Positions 17,110 to 24,333 of a stretch of 41,459 bases of DNA are shown piece by piece (position 1 is the first letter of the stretch; each line of letters begins with the position of its first letter). Source of the DNA: Bacteroidales bacterium UBA1217 (GTDB taxonomy: Bacteria; Bacteroidota; Bacteroidia; Bacteroidales; P3); assembly GCA_002309335.1 (NCBI GenBank), contig DBXH01000042.1, forward strand, positions 1 through 41,459, given 5' to 3'. Both the position numbers and the translations under genes were made by a program. The notes beneath the pieces are model-generated. The model was not told the DNA's origin and made no database searches. It worked only from the letters and a program-made list of their open reading frames with translations.

Positions 17110-17796
17110 TCATTCCTCACTTTGCGGATCCACCAGGGTGCCGTCCTCGCAGCACACAACTCGGGCGGGGAACTTGTCGATCATCATAAAGTCGTGTGTA
17201 GAGATTAGCATCGACACACCCGACTTCTGGTTTATCTCTGTCAACAAGTGCATTATCTCGCTCGACGTTATTGGGTCGAGATTGCCTGTCGGCTCGTCGG
17301 CAAGAATCAAATCGGGAGTATTGACCAGCGCACGGGCTATGCCAACCCTCTGGCGCTCGCCCTCCGAAAGGCGGAACGTCTGATAGCCAGCCTTGTCGGC
17401 CACACCTACTGCCGTCAGCACCTCCATAATTCGGTCGTCTATCTCCTTTTTGTTTTTCCAGCCGATGCTGCGCAGCACAAAGGCCAGATTGTCGTACACG
17501 TTTCGGTCGGTAAGCAGCTGAAAATTCTGGAAAACAATACCCAAGCGACGTCTCAGCAGCGGAACCTGACGGCGTTTGAGGGTACTCAGATTGAATCCGC
17601 ATATCACTCCACTTCCCTCCTCGAGCGGACTGTCGGCGTAAAGCGTTCTAAGCAACGATGTTTTGCCTGCTCCGCTCTTTCCGATAAGATATACAAACTC
17701 GCCTTTCACCATTGTGAAATTGACGTTCCTAAGCACTACGCCTTCTTCATGACTGATTGTCACGTTATTGAGAGAAATTATCTGTTCTTGTTCCAT
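17110..17796 (-). CDS. ftsE: FtsE-like cell-division ABC ATPase
   Basis: The 228-residue ABC ATPase has Walker A GKSGAGKTSL (residues about 39-48), a Q-loop VFQNFQLL, signature LSEGERQRVGIARAL, Walker B LILADEPTGNLDP and the switch His in STHDF. Short length and the NLDPITSSEIMHLL pattern fit FtsE, which with FtsX activates peptidoglycan hydrolases at the septum. No ftsX is adjacent, as is common in Bacteroidetes, so LolD-like or other export ATPases remain possible. The ATG at 17796 (MEQEQIISLNNVTI) is chosen over 17850, because a promoter-like TTTG-17 bp-TATTTTTG ends at 17811, inside the longer frame. Confidence 0.85.
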   Translation of the reverse strand: MEQEQIISLNNVTISHEEGVVLRNVNFTMVKGEFVYLIGKSGAGKTSLLRTLYADSPLEEGSGVICGFNLSTLKRRQVPLLRRRLGIVFQNFQLLTDRNVYDNLAFVLRSIGWKNKKEIDDRIMEVLTAVGVADKAGYQTFRLSEGERQRVGIARALVNTPDLILADEPTGNLDPITSSEIMHLLTEINQKSGVSMLISTHDFMMIDKFPARVVCCEDGTLVDPQSEE

Positions 17797-17810
17797 ACTT
17801 ATATTTTGTG

Positions 17811-17839
17811 CAAAAATACTAAAAAGTGGCGACAGCAAA
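17811..17839 (-). promoter_or_regulatory. Candidate promoter of ftsE
   Basis: On the minus strand TTTG (17839-17836), 17 bp, then TATTTTTG (17818-17811). The spacing is slightly short of the usual 19. The leader would be under 10 nt. Confidence 0.45.
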
Positions 17840-17974
17840 GCGGCTCTCATACATTATTTATTAAGAAAGTTTTAAACAACCCGTTGTATCGTCTCTGCGT
17901 TCCGCATCAACAAGCCGCGACAAGACTTCCGCTACGATGGATAAAACTCCTGACGTCCTGTAAATCTACGCCAC

Positions 17975-19498
17975 CTACCTGTTCTTCCAGAATCCCGGCA
18001 GGAACAGTATCAACACCGTAAGGCACTCCAATCGACCTAATAGCATCAATATGCCGCAAAACCATTTCGCCATCACCGGGAACGCGGCATAACTGCCAAA
18101 ACCTCCACACGCTCCAAGACCCGGCCCATAACTCGTGATGCAGCCAAACACCGCTCCCAGCGACTCGGTGGCATTGACTCCGCACAACATCAGCAGCAAC
18201 ACCCCTACGAGCATCGTCACCGCATAAACCACAATGATCACCATCACATTGCTGATTATCTCGTCCGACACAGGTTTTCCGTTGAGCCTAACAGGATTGT
18301 AGATGCGCGGATGTAAGCGATTGGTCAATGTGTTGCGCACGTTGCGGAACAATATAAGCACACGCATCACCTTGACACCTCCCGTCGTCGAACCCGCCAT
18401 ACCGCCGCACACGCTGAGCATCAGGAACAAAAACACTACCGGCGTCCACCACAGATTGGTGTCGGCAATGACGCTGCCAGTGGTGGTGACCACACTCATC
18501 GTCTGGACCACTCCATTGCGCAACGCCGCCGACCATTCCAATCCTCCTTTGAAATGCAACGCCACAACGACGAAACTGACTGCAACCATCACGACGGCGA
18601 CATAAAAGCCGAACTGGTCCAACTTGCGACGTATCTTGCTCCATCTGAATGTGAACAGGTTGTAAAGCAACGCGAAGTTGATTCCACCCACAAACATCGC
18701 CGCCGCCAGAATATACTGCTGCAAAGGCGTAAAGCAGGCAATGCTGTCGCTGTAAATCGAGAAACCTCCTGTCGAGATATTCGTAAATGTCAGATTCAAC
18801 GCCTCCCACCAAGTCATACCCGACAACGCCAGAAGCACTATAAACAACATAGTAAGAGCAACATATATCGTCAACGTATGCTGCACCATCGTGCGCATCG
18901 ATGTGCTCGTCTTGCCTGTATTGTCGGCGCTGCTCGCCTCGGCTGTGTAAAGACTGTACTTATTCAAACCCAACGACGGCACCACCGCCAAAACCAACAA
19001 GATGATGCCGAAACCGCCCAACCATTCTGTCATACTGCGCCACAGCAGCAACGATTTGGGCAATGTCCCCACATCGGGGAAAATCGTCGCACCCGTTGAT
19101 GTCAATCCCGAGAGCGACTCGAAGAATGCATCTGTGAATGAGGTAGTAAAACCAACCTTTCCGCCACTAATTTCGAAGCCAACAGCCAGAAACGGCAATG
19201 TACCGAACAACGCCAGAACCAGCCATATCAACGTCACAGTAATATACGACATCCGCTTGTCGCCGCCCGAAGACCCCGCAGGACGCGACGGCAACAGCGT
19301 CAACAGCAAAACGCCTGCAAGTATGGTTATTACGCCCGACAAGACTATGCGTAGCGACGTACCGTCACCATAATACAACGCCGGTATCAGGCACATCATC
19401 ATAGCAACCCCCTCGCCCAGGAGAGGTATGCCCAACGGCCTGAATATCAAACTCAGATTGGCCCTGCCACGTTCTATGTCTATCTTCCAGTCACTCAT
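17975..19498 (-). CDS. trkH: TrkH-type potassium uptake channel subunit (copy 1)
   Basis: This 507-residue polytopic membrane protein belongs to the TrkH/KtrB family, the pore of the Trk potassium uptake system in the inner membrane. The four pore loops are visible with their filter glycines: SLSGLTSTGATIF (residues about 130-142), FTNISTGGFSIY, VVTTTGSVIAD and ITSYGPGLG. WRSMTEWLGGFGIILL after the first loop is typical. It starts 3 bp after the stop of the second trkH gene, so the two are co-transcribed with trkA. The two TrkH proteins are clearly different (different pore-loop residues and membrane-loop sequence), so this is not a recent duplication. Confidence 0.95.
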   Translation of the reverse strand: MSDWKIDIERGRANLSLIFRPLGIPLLGEGVAMMMCLIPALYYGDGTSLRIVLSGVITILAGVLLLTLLPSRPAGSSGGDKRMSYITVTLIWLVLALFGTLPFLAVGFEISGGKVGFTTSFTDAFFESLSGLTSTGATIFPDVGTLPKSLLLWRSMTEWLGGFGIILLVLAVVPSLGLNKYSLYTAEASSADNTGKTSTSMRTMVQHTLTIYVALTMLFIVLLALSGMTWWEALNLTFTNISTGGFSIYSDSIACFTPLQQYILAAAMFVGGINFALLYNLFTFRWSKIRRKLDQFGFYVAVVMVAVSFVVVALHFKGGLEWSAALRNGVVQTMSVVTTTGSVIADTNLWWTPVVFLFLMLSVCGGMAGSTTGGVKVMRVLILFRNVRNTLTNRLHPRIYNPVRLNGKPVSDEIISNVMVIIVVYAVTMLVGVLLLMLCGVNATESLGAVFGCITSYGPGLGACGGFGSYAAFPVMAKWFCGILMLLGRLECLTVLILFLPGFWKNR

Positions 19499-19501
19499 AT
19501 C

Positions 19502-20998
19502 TCAATTCCTCCTCCTCCAGTAGGCAGGCATCAGTACCGCCACGATAGCAAATATTTCAAGCCTTCCGGCCAGCATCAACAGCATCATCGTCCATTTGCC
19601 AATGGGCAGCAGCTGAACATAATCCAAGTTGGCACCCAGATTGTTGATGACCGGCGATGGTCCCAGGTTGCTTATATTGGCCGCCGCCATACACAACGCA
19701 TTGGGGATATTGCTTCCACACAGCGTCAACACAAACGCACCAAGAACGACAAATATCAGATACAGAAAGATATACGATAATATCTTGGTGACATACGCCT
19801 TCTCCACCACCTTGCCGTTCACCTTGACACTAAGCACCGCACGGGGATGTATCATCTGCACAAAATAGTTGCGCACAAATCTCGCAAGAATCATCAACCT
19901 CTTGATTTTCAAACCTCCTCCCGTCGAGCCCGACGAGGCGCCGATAAATATCAGCAGGAATGTCACCACCGAGACCGTCATCGGCCACACCTGTGGCGGA
20001 GCGGTGTAAAATCCACAGGTGGAGACTGTTGAGGCGACGTGAAACAGTGAGAACTGGATATCGGACAACGAAAAGCCGTCGGCTACACCAAAAGCAACAA
20101 AACAGAGCACCACGGCACCACTGAAAATCAACAGATAGCGCAAAAACTCCTCGTCGCCGCGCAGCTGACGCCACTTGAAGGTGAAAAAGCAGAACAACAG
20201 CGCCAGATTGACTCCCGACAGGAACATAAACAGCGTGATGCATATCATCGAAAAGTCAGAAAAGCCCACTAAACCAGCATTATGCGTCATAAAACCGCCA
20301 GTAGAGACTGTGCTCAACGCCGTACAGAACGAATCGACAAAGCCGTTGCCGTCGGCCATCAGCAGCAGGAACAGCGACAGCGTCAAACCTACATATACCG
20401 TCCACATCAGCACCACATTGCGCGCCATTCGAGGATGCAACCGCCGCTGCAGCGTACCAGAGAACTCGGCCTCGTACAACCGTGCGCTACCTTCGTTCAA
20501 GCGATGCAAGAGAGCTACAACAAACAATATAAGTCCCAGACCTCCAACCCATTGCGATGTGCTACGCCACACCAGCAGTCCCTGCGGCACACGCTCCAAA
20601 TTGGTCATTATCGAAGAACCTGTCGTCGTGAAACCTGAAAACGACTCAAACGCAGCGTCGGTAAAGCTGGTCACGCTGCTAGTGAAGATGTATGGCAACG
20701 CACCCATCAGCGGCACAACGACCCAGATGATCGCTGTAAACCAGAAACTTTCCTTCTCGTGCAACTCATACGTAGCGCCAACCCCCAGAAAATTGCGCAG
20801 GAACAGACCTAACATCATTATTATCAGCGCCGAGAGCGACAAGCCAAACTGCGACCCGTCGCCATAGTAGACCGACACCGCGATAGGAACAACCATCGAT
20901 AACGCCATAATAACCAACAGCATACCTAGCAACCTCGCTACCAATCGGAAGTTGAACTTCTGCAAACGGTCATTTATAACAGCTATCGGTGTCCGCAT
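19502..20998 (-). CDS. trkH: TrkH-type potassium uptake channel subunit (copy 2)
   Basis: This 498-residue TrkH/KtrB-family membrane protein is the first of the two trkH genes in transcription order. Pore-loop segments are SFSGFTTTGSSIM, LSTVSTGGFMTHN, STVSTCGFYTAPP and ISNLGPSPVI. The filter glycine is kept in each, but the third loop has Cys where the neighbouring copy has Thr, and the fourth has NLGP instead of SYGP. WRSTSQWVGGLGLILF follows the first loop. It starts 41 bp after trkA ends. Having two unlike pore subunits beside one trkA suggests either alternative channels gated by the same TrkA or a mixed assembly; the sequence cannot decide. Confidence 0.95.
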   Translation of the reverse strand: MRTPIAVINDRLQKFNFRLVARLLGMLLVIMALSMVVPIAVSVYYGDGSQFGLSLSALIIMMLGLFLRNFLGVGATYELHEKESFWFTAIIWVVVPLMGALPYIFTSSVTSFTDAAFESFSGFTTTGSSIMTNLERVPQGLLVWRSTSQWVGGLGLILFVVALLHRLNEGSARLYEAEFSGTLQRRLHPRMARNVVLMWTVYVGLTLSLFLLLMADGNGFVDSFCTALSTVSTGGFMTHNAGLVGFSDFSMICITLFMFLSGVNLALLFCFFTFKWRQLRGDEEFLRYLLIFSGAVVLCFVAFGVADGFSLSDIQFSLFHVASTVSTCGFYTAPPQVWPMTVSVVTFLLIFIGASSGSTGGGLKIKRLMILARFVRNYFVQMIHPRAVLSVKVNGKVVEKAYVTKILSYIFLYLIFVVLGAFVLTLCGSNIPNALCMAAANISNLGPSPVINNLGANLDYVQLLPIGKWTMMLLMLAGRLEIFAIVAVLMPAYWRRRN

Positions 20999-21039
20999 AA
21001 GTATCTCAATTCAAAGGGCACAAGTCACCGGCATCATTG

Positions 21040-22383
21040 TCAATTAAACAGTTTCGCCACTTTGTCCATCACGTTGGGCAACGCGAACACAACCACCTTG
21101 TCCATCTCCTTCAGCTGCGTGTCGCGCGTTGGCAGCAGCGTTTCACGACCTCTGATGATGCCGCCGATAGTGGCCTTGCCTTCAGGCAGCCGTAATTCGC
21201 CGATGGGCACACGCGTCGCCACCGAATGACGGCCGACGACAAACTCGATCAGCTCGGCATTCGTGCCGCTCAGCCACTTGCTGCTCACCGCATCGCCCTT
21301 CACTATGAAACGCGCTATGTAGCTGGCAGTTATCAGTTTCTTGTTGATTATCGTGTCGATTCCGATATCCTGCGAGATATTGATGAAACCGGTGTTCTCG
21401 ACCAGAGCAATCGTCTTTTTGATACCGAAGCGGCGGGCGTGCAGGCAAGTGAGCACGTTCGTTTCCGACGAATCGGTGACAGCGATAAAGGCGTCGTTGT
21501 TGGCCAGGCCTTCCTCCTTCAGCAGTTCGATATCCGTCGCATCACCGTTTATAATCAGACTTTTAGACAGCACTCCGCTCAAATCCTCGCACCTCTTACG
21601 GTTCTCCTCCACCAGCGTAATCCGCTTGTCGTCCTCCAATGTCAGCGCCGCATAACGACCGATTCGACCGCCGCCGGCAATCATAACATTCTTGATTTCA
21701 AACTCATCGCTGCCGGCCAAACGCTTCACCGTCTCCATCTGGTTAGCCTTGCTGATGATATAAGCCATATCGCCGGCCTCGAAGACCGTGTCGGAATGCG
21801 GTATCACCGTCTCGCCGTGACGCAGGATAGCTACGATGCGCACGTGAAGCGTCGAATATATCTGGCTCAACTCCTTGACCGACTTGCCTTTGACGGGCGA
21901 TTCCTCCTCCAGGCGTATCAGATACATCGTCAGCAATCCGCCGCTGAAATCGAAAAACTCAGTCGCTACAGTATGGTTCAGCAGGTTCGTAATCTCCTTG
22001 GCAGCAATACGTTCCGGGCACACCAGCTCGTCAACGCCCAAATCCCTGAACATCTCCCTGTGCTTGGGCGACAGCAGTTCGGCATTGGTGATGCGCGCCA
22101 CCGTCTTCTTCGCTTTGAGTTTCTTTGCCAATATGCACGTTACCAGGTTGATAGACTCGTCGTGCAACACCGACAGAAACAGGTCGCAATCCTGCACGTT
22201 GGCATCCTCAAGCACCTTGGGCGACGTCGAATCGCCGACAATGGTCAGCAAATCAGTCTCCTTCTCCAGGCGCTCGAGCAATTCCGAATGTGGGTCAACA
22301 ACCGTGATGTTATAATCCAACAACGTCAACGACTTAGCCAGATAAAACCCCACCTCACCATCACCAGCGATTATTATGTTCAT
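21040..22383 (-). CDS. trkA: Trk system regulatory subunit TrkA
   Basis: The 447-residue cytoplasmic protein has the duplicated RCK layout of TrkA. The first Rossmann domain starts MNIIIAGDGEVGFYLAKSL and has the acidic strand-end VVDPHSE. The first RCK-C domain spans about residues 140-225. The second Rossmann domain starts VMIAGGGRIGRYAALTL (about 230) and is followed by LVEENRKRCEDLS. The second RCK-C domain ends the protein. It binds nucleotides (NAD(H), ATP/ADP in studied homologues) and gates TrkH. It is followed by two trkH genes and preceded, after 80 bp of repeat-rich leader, by a NusG-paralogue gene. Confidence 0.96.
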   Translation of the reverse strand: MNIIIAGDGEVGFYLAKSLTLLDYNITVVDPHSELLERLEKETDLLTIVGDSTSPKVLEDANVQDCDLFLSVLHDESINLVTCILAKKLKAKKTVARITNAELLSPKHREMFRDLGVDELVCPERIAAKEITNLLNHTVATEFFDFSGGLLTMYLIRLEEESPVKGKSVKELSQIYSTLHVRIVAILRHGETVIPHSDTVFEAGDMAYIISKANQMETVKRLAGSDEFEIKNVMIAGGGRIGRYAALTLEDDKRITLVEENRKRCEDLSGVLSKSLIINGDATDIELLKEEGLANNDAFIAVTDSSETNVLTCLHARRFGIKKTIALVENTGFINISQDIGIDTIINKKLITASYIARFIVKGDAVSSKWLSGTNAELIEFVVGRHSVATRVPIGELRLPEGKATIGGIIRGRETLLPTRDTQLKEMDKVVVFALPNVMDKVAKLFN

Positions 22384-22452
22384 ATTTGTAAAGTTTAAAG
22401 GTTATAGGTTTGAAAGGTTAAAAAGGATTAAAAGGTTATAAAGGGAGTTAAG
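22384..22452 (-). repeat. AACCTTT-type repeat leader of trkA
   Basis: In sense orientation the leader reads as imperfect units of AACCTTT and AATCCTTTTT, ending 12 bases before the ATG, and begins with CCCTTAACTCCC, shared with the rlmH leader. No GC-rich hairpin is present. Confidence 0.75.
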
Positions 22453-22463
22453 GGACAAAACAA

Positions 22464-23021
22464 TCATCTTATATTGTATTCCTTTTTACGAGCCGGTTTC
22501 TTAGGCTGCCCGTCCTCAATCACCTCCATCTTATCCCTGTCGACATAAATCACCATCGCCAGGCTGATGCCTGTAATCTCGACAGCGAAATTGCCCTCCT
22601 CGCAGTCGCTCACCAGCATACCTTCCCTGCCGGCCAACGCTCCCGAGTTGATTCTCACCATCGCTCCGCGTTTAAGTTTCTCGGCCGTCTGCACCTGAAC
22701 ATCATATTCCGATGCCAAAAAATCCTTCATCATCTGTATCTCAAACTCGGGGATCGTCGCAATATTCTTATTGAACGATACAATACCAACAATTCCCGAA
22801 ACATTGACAACCAAAGCGACCTGTTTTTCAGTTATTTTTGCAAAAACATACGACTTCAGCAGAGGCATCTCCACCCACTTCTTGCGGTCGCTCCAAGTGT
22901 GCAGCTCACGACGCAACGGAAGGTAGACCTCAAAGCCCGCCTCCTTCAAATTCTGCTCCGCTTTTTTCTCCATTCTAGGATTAGTATATAATGCAACCCA
23001 TTGGGGTTCAGACGATAGCAT
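22464..23021 (-). CDS. UpxY/RfaH-like NusG-family transcription antiterminator
   Basis: The 185-residue product is a specialised NusG paralogue. The N-terminal NGN domain (residues about 6-105) starts PQWVALYTNPRMEKKAEQNL, continues with EVYLPLRR and has KSYVFAKI. A short C-terminal KOW segment, LKRGAMVRINSGALAGREGML, covers about 122-142. In Bacteroides the UpxY proteins are encoded first in capsule operons and antiterminate their own operon in cis. Here no polysaccharide genes follow; the next genes are trkA and two trkH. The ATG at 23021 is preferred over a TTG at 23048, because a -7 element at 23060-23067 would leave a leader of only about 5 nt for the longer form, and AGGA precedes the ATG at suitable distance. 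The C-terminus (GQPKKPARKKEYNIR) is basic. Confidence 0.88.
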   Translation of the reverse strand: MLSSEPQWVALYTNPRMEKKAEQNLKEAGFEVYLPLRRELHTWSDRKKWVEMPLLKSYVFAKITEKQVALVVNVSGIVGIVSFNKNIATIPEFEIQMMKDFLASEYDVQVQTAEKLKRGAMVRINSGALAGREGMLVSDCEEGNFAVEITGISLAMVIYVDRDKMEVIEDGQPKKPARKKEYNIR

Positions 23022-23059
23022 ATTATTCCTTTCTATTTGTTCTTGCAAAAATCAAACTG

Positions 23060-23067
23060 CAAAGATA
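23060..23067 (-). promoter_or_regulatory. -7 element TATCTTTG for the UpxY-like/trk unit
   Basis: TATCTTTGCA on the minus strand is an exact match to the common Bacteroidetes -7 element. A divergent plus-strand TAGATTTG lies at 23086-23093. No good -33 element is seen for either. Confidence 0.5.
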
Positions 23068-23347
23068 CAAAAAAATATCAATAAATAGATTTGCATCCTG
23101 CATTATTCCATAATTCCATATTTTTTTGTACCCACTACCGATTTGGGCACTACGGTGTTTTCGCAGCGGAAGTACTCACCCCCCAAAAAAACGCCATTTT
23201 CCCGCCGTTGTAACTATCTGATAATTACAGGTCATATTCTTATCATATTTTACTCTTATTTTTATCAAATTCTAATATAATTTTACAATAGTAGACAATA
23301 ATAAAACTGAAATAACGTTATGGTAGGAAAATAACTAAGAAACACAA

Positions 23348-23409
23348 GAAAATTGAAAATTGAGAATTAAATCGAATTGAAAATTGAAAATTGAAAATTG
23401 AAAATTAAA
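23348..23409. repeat. GAAAATT heptad tandem repeat
   Basis: Two sub-blocks of the 7-base unit GAAAATT (about two and four copies) each end in AATTAAATC. The second is a longer version of the first, as expected from slippage or duplication. Confidence 0.8.
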
Positions 23410-23478
23410 TCAAGGAACGAAAAAAAAGTTGGAACGAAGTTATAGATTATTTTATTGATTGTGAATAAGAAAACGTCT

Positions 23479-23547
23479 TTAACCTTTAAACTTTAAACTA
23501 TAACCTTTAACCTTTACCAAAATCAAAATCAAAATTAATATAATATT
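23479..23547 (+). repeat. ACCTTTA heptad leader of the DUF6266 gene
   Basis: The plus strand carries five consecutive 7-base units (ACCTTTA, AACTTTA, AACTATA, ACCTTTA, ACCTTTA), then AAAATC units, then the ATG at 23548. It is the same sense-strand CCTTT signal found before four minus-strand genes, here on the opposite strand, which ties its orientation to the gene and not to replication direction. Confidence 0.75.
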
Positions 23548-24333
23548 ATGGGAAAGATAAGTAATGGATATCCAGTAGGTTTCAGCGGGAGGGTCGGTAA
23601 CGTTATCGGCTATATGTGGTGCGGCAAATGGTGCGTCCGCGCCAAGCCCGTCAACCATCACGACGCACGCAGCGAGATGCAGCTGGCGCAGCGCAACCTC
23701 TTCAAGCAGACGATAGGCTTTGCGAGCCGCGCCCGCCAAATTCTAAGGCAAGGGCTGAAGGCGCAGAGCCGCAACGTGCATATGACTGAGTACAACTACT
23801 TTATGAGCGTCAACAAACGCTGTTTCTCGATTGTCGACGGCGAGTTGGCGGTGGATTACGAGAACCTCATCCTGAGTGACGGCCCTGTGGCGCCTGTTGC
23901 CTTTGCCGCACCTCAGATGATCGACGAGACGACGATAAGCGTCGACTTCGAGAAGAACCCGCTGCACCGCGTGGCGAGGAGCAACGACGCCGTATATCTG
24001 GCGGTATATTGTCCCGAGCTGGGGTTGTTCGATTTGTCGCTCCCCTCATATCGTTATAAGAAACAGATTGTTATGAGCATCAACCGCGCCTTTGCCGGAA
24101 AGGAGGTCCATCTGTGGGGCTTCGTGCAGGACGATGATGGAAGGGCGTCGCTGAGCCAATACATCGGCAGCGGCATCCTGTCGATGGAACAGACTGAATA
24201 TGAGGCTCCGGCAGAAGTGGAGATACCGGAGGAAAGTGATGAAGGCCTGTCCTATGAACATATTGTTCCGACCGAAGAGGTTAGGACAGGCCTTCCGAAG
24301 AAAAAGATTTATCAGGCTATTTCAGGCGGTTAA
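23548..24333 (+). CDS. DUF6266-family protein
   Basis: The 261-residue protein starts MGKISNGYPVGFSGRVGNVIG, the glycine-rich signature at the start of DUF6266, a Bacteroidota family of unknown function, followed by the usual KWCVRAKP and AQRNLFKQ segments. The central part has a conserved Asn/Tyr region (TEYNYFMSVNKRCF), then beta-rich sequence. The C-terminal 50 residues are acidic and probably disordered. No signal peptide is present. Family members often occur as stand-alone genes or in several copies per genome, which has raised suggestions of mobile or phage links, but no integrase or phage gene is near. It converges on the Sel1 gene and the last 17 bp overlap. Confidence 0.8.
   Translation: MGKISNGYPVGFSGRVGNVIGYMWCGKWCVRAKPVNHHDARSEMQLAQRNLFKQTIGFASRARQILRQGLKAQSRNVHMTEYNYFMSVNKRCFSIVDGELAVDYENLILSDGPVAPVAFAAPQMIDETTISVDFEKNPLHRVARSNDAVYLAVYCPELGLFDLSLPSYRYKKQIVMSINRAFAGKEVHLWGFVQDDDGRASLSQYIGSGILSMEQTEYEAPAEVEIPEESDEGLSYEHIVPTEEVRTGLPKKKIYQAISGG

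Larger units (their letters stand above)
23068..23547. other. Intergenic region, AT-rich, with two tandem-repeat blocks
   Basis: No gene is supported in this 480-bp gap. It contains a moderately GC-rich patch at about 23128-23210 (with CACTAC repeated 15 bp apart), AT-rich unique DNA to about 23340, a GAAAATT heptad repeat at 23348-23409, and an ACCTTTA heptad repeat at about 23480-23518 followed by AAAATC units directly before the DUF6266 start. The patch might be a relic or a small RNA; nothing proves either. Confidence 0.55.

Noticed and set aside
17797..17974. Possible small gene between trkH copy 1 and ftsE
   Set aside because: No ATG frame of convincing length or conserved motif; only the ftsE promoter candidate is supported.
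21226..22398. Plus-strand frame of 390 codons opposite trkA
   Set aside because: Antisense shadow of trkA, which has complete RCK motifs.
23128..23210. tRNA or attachment-site remnant in the GC-richer intergenic patch
   Set aside because: No cloverleaf, no T-loop consensus and no integrase nearby; kept only as an unexplained patch.
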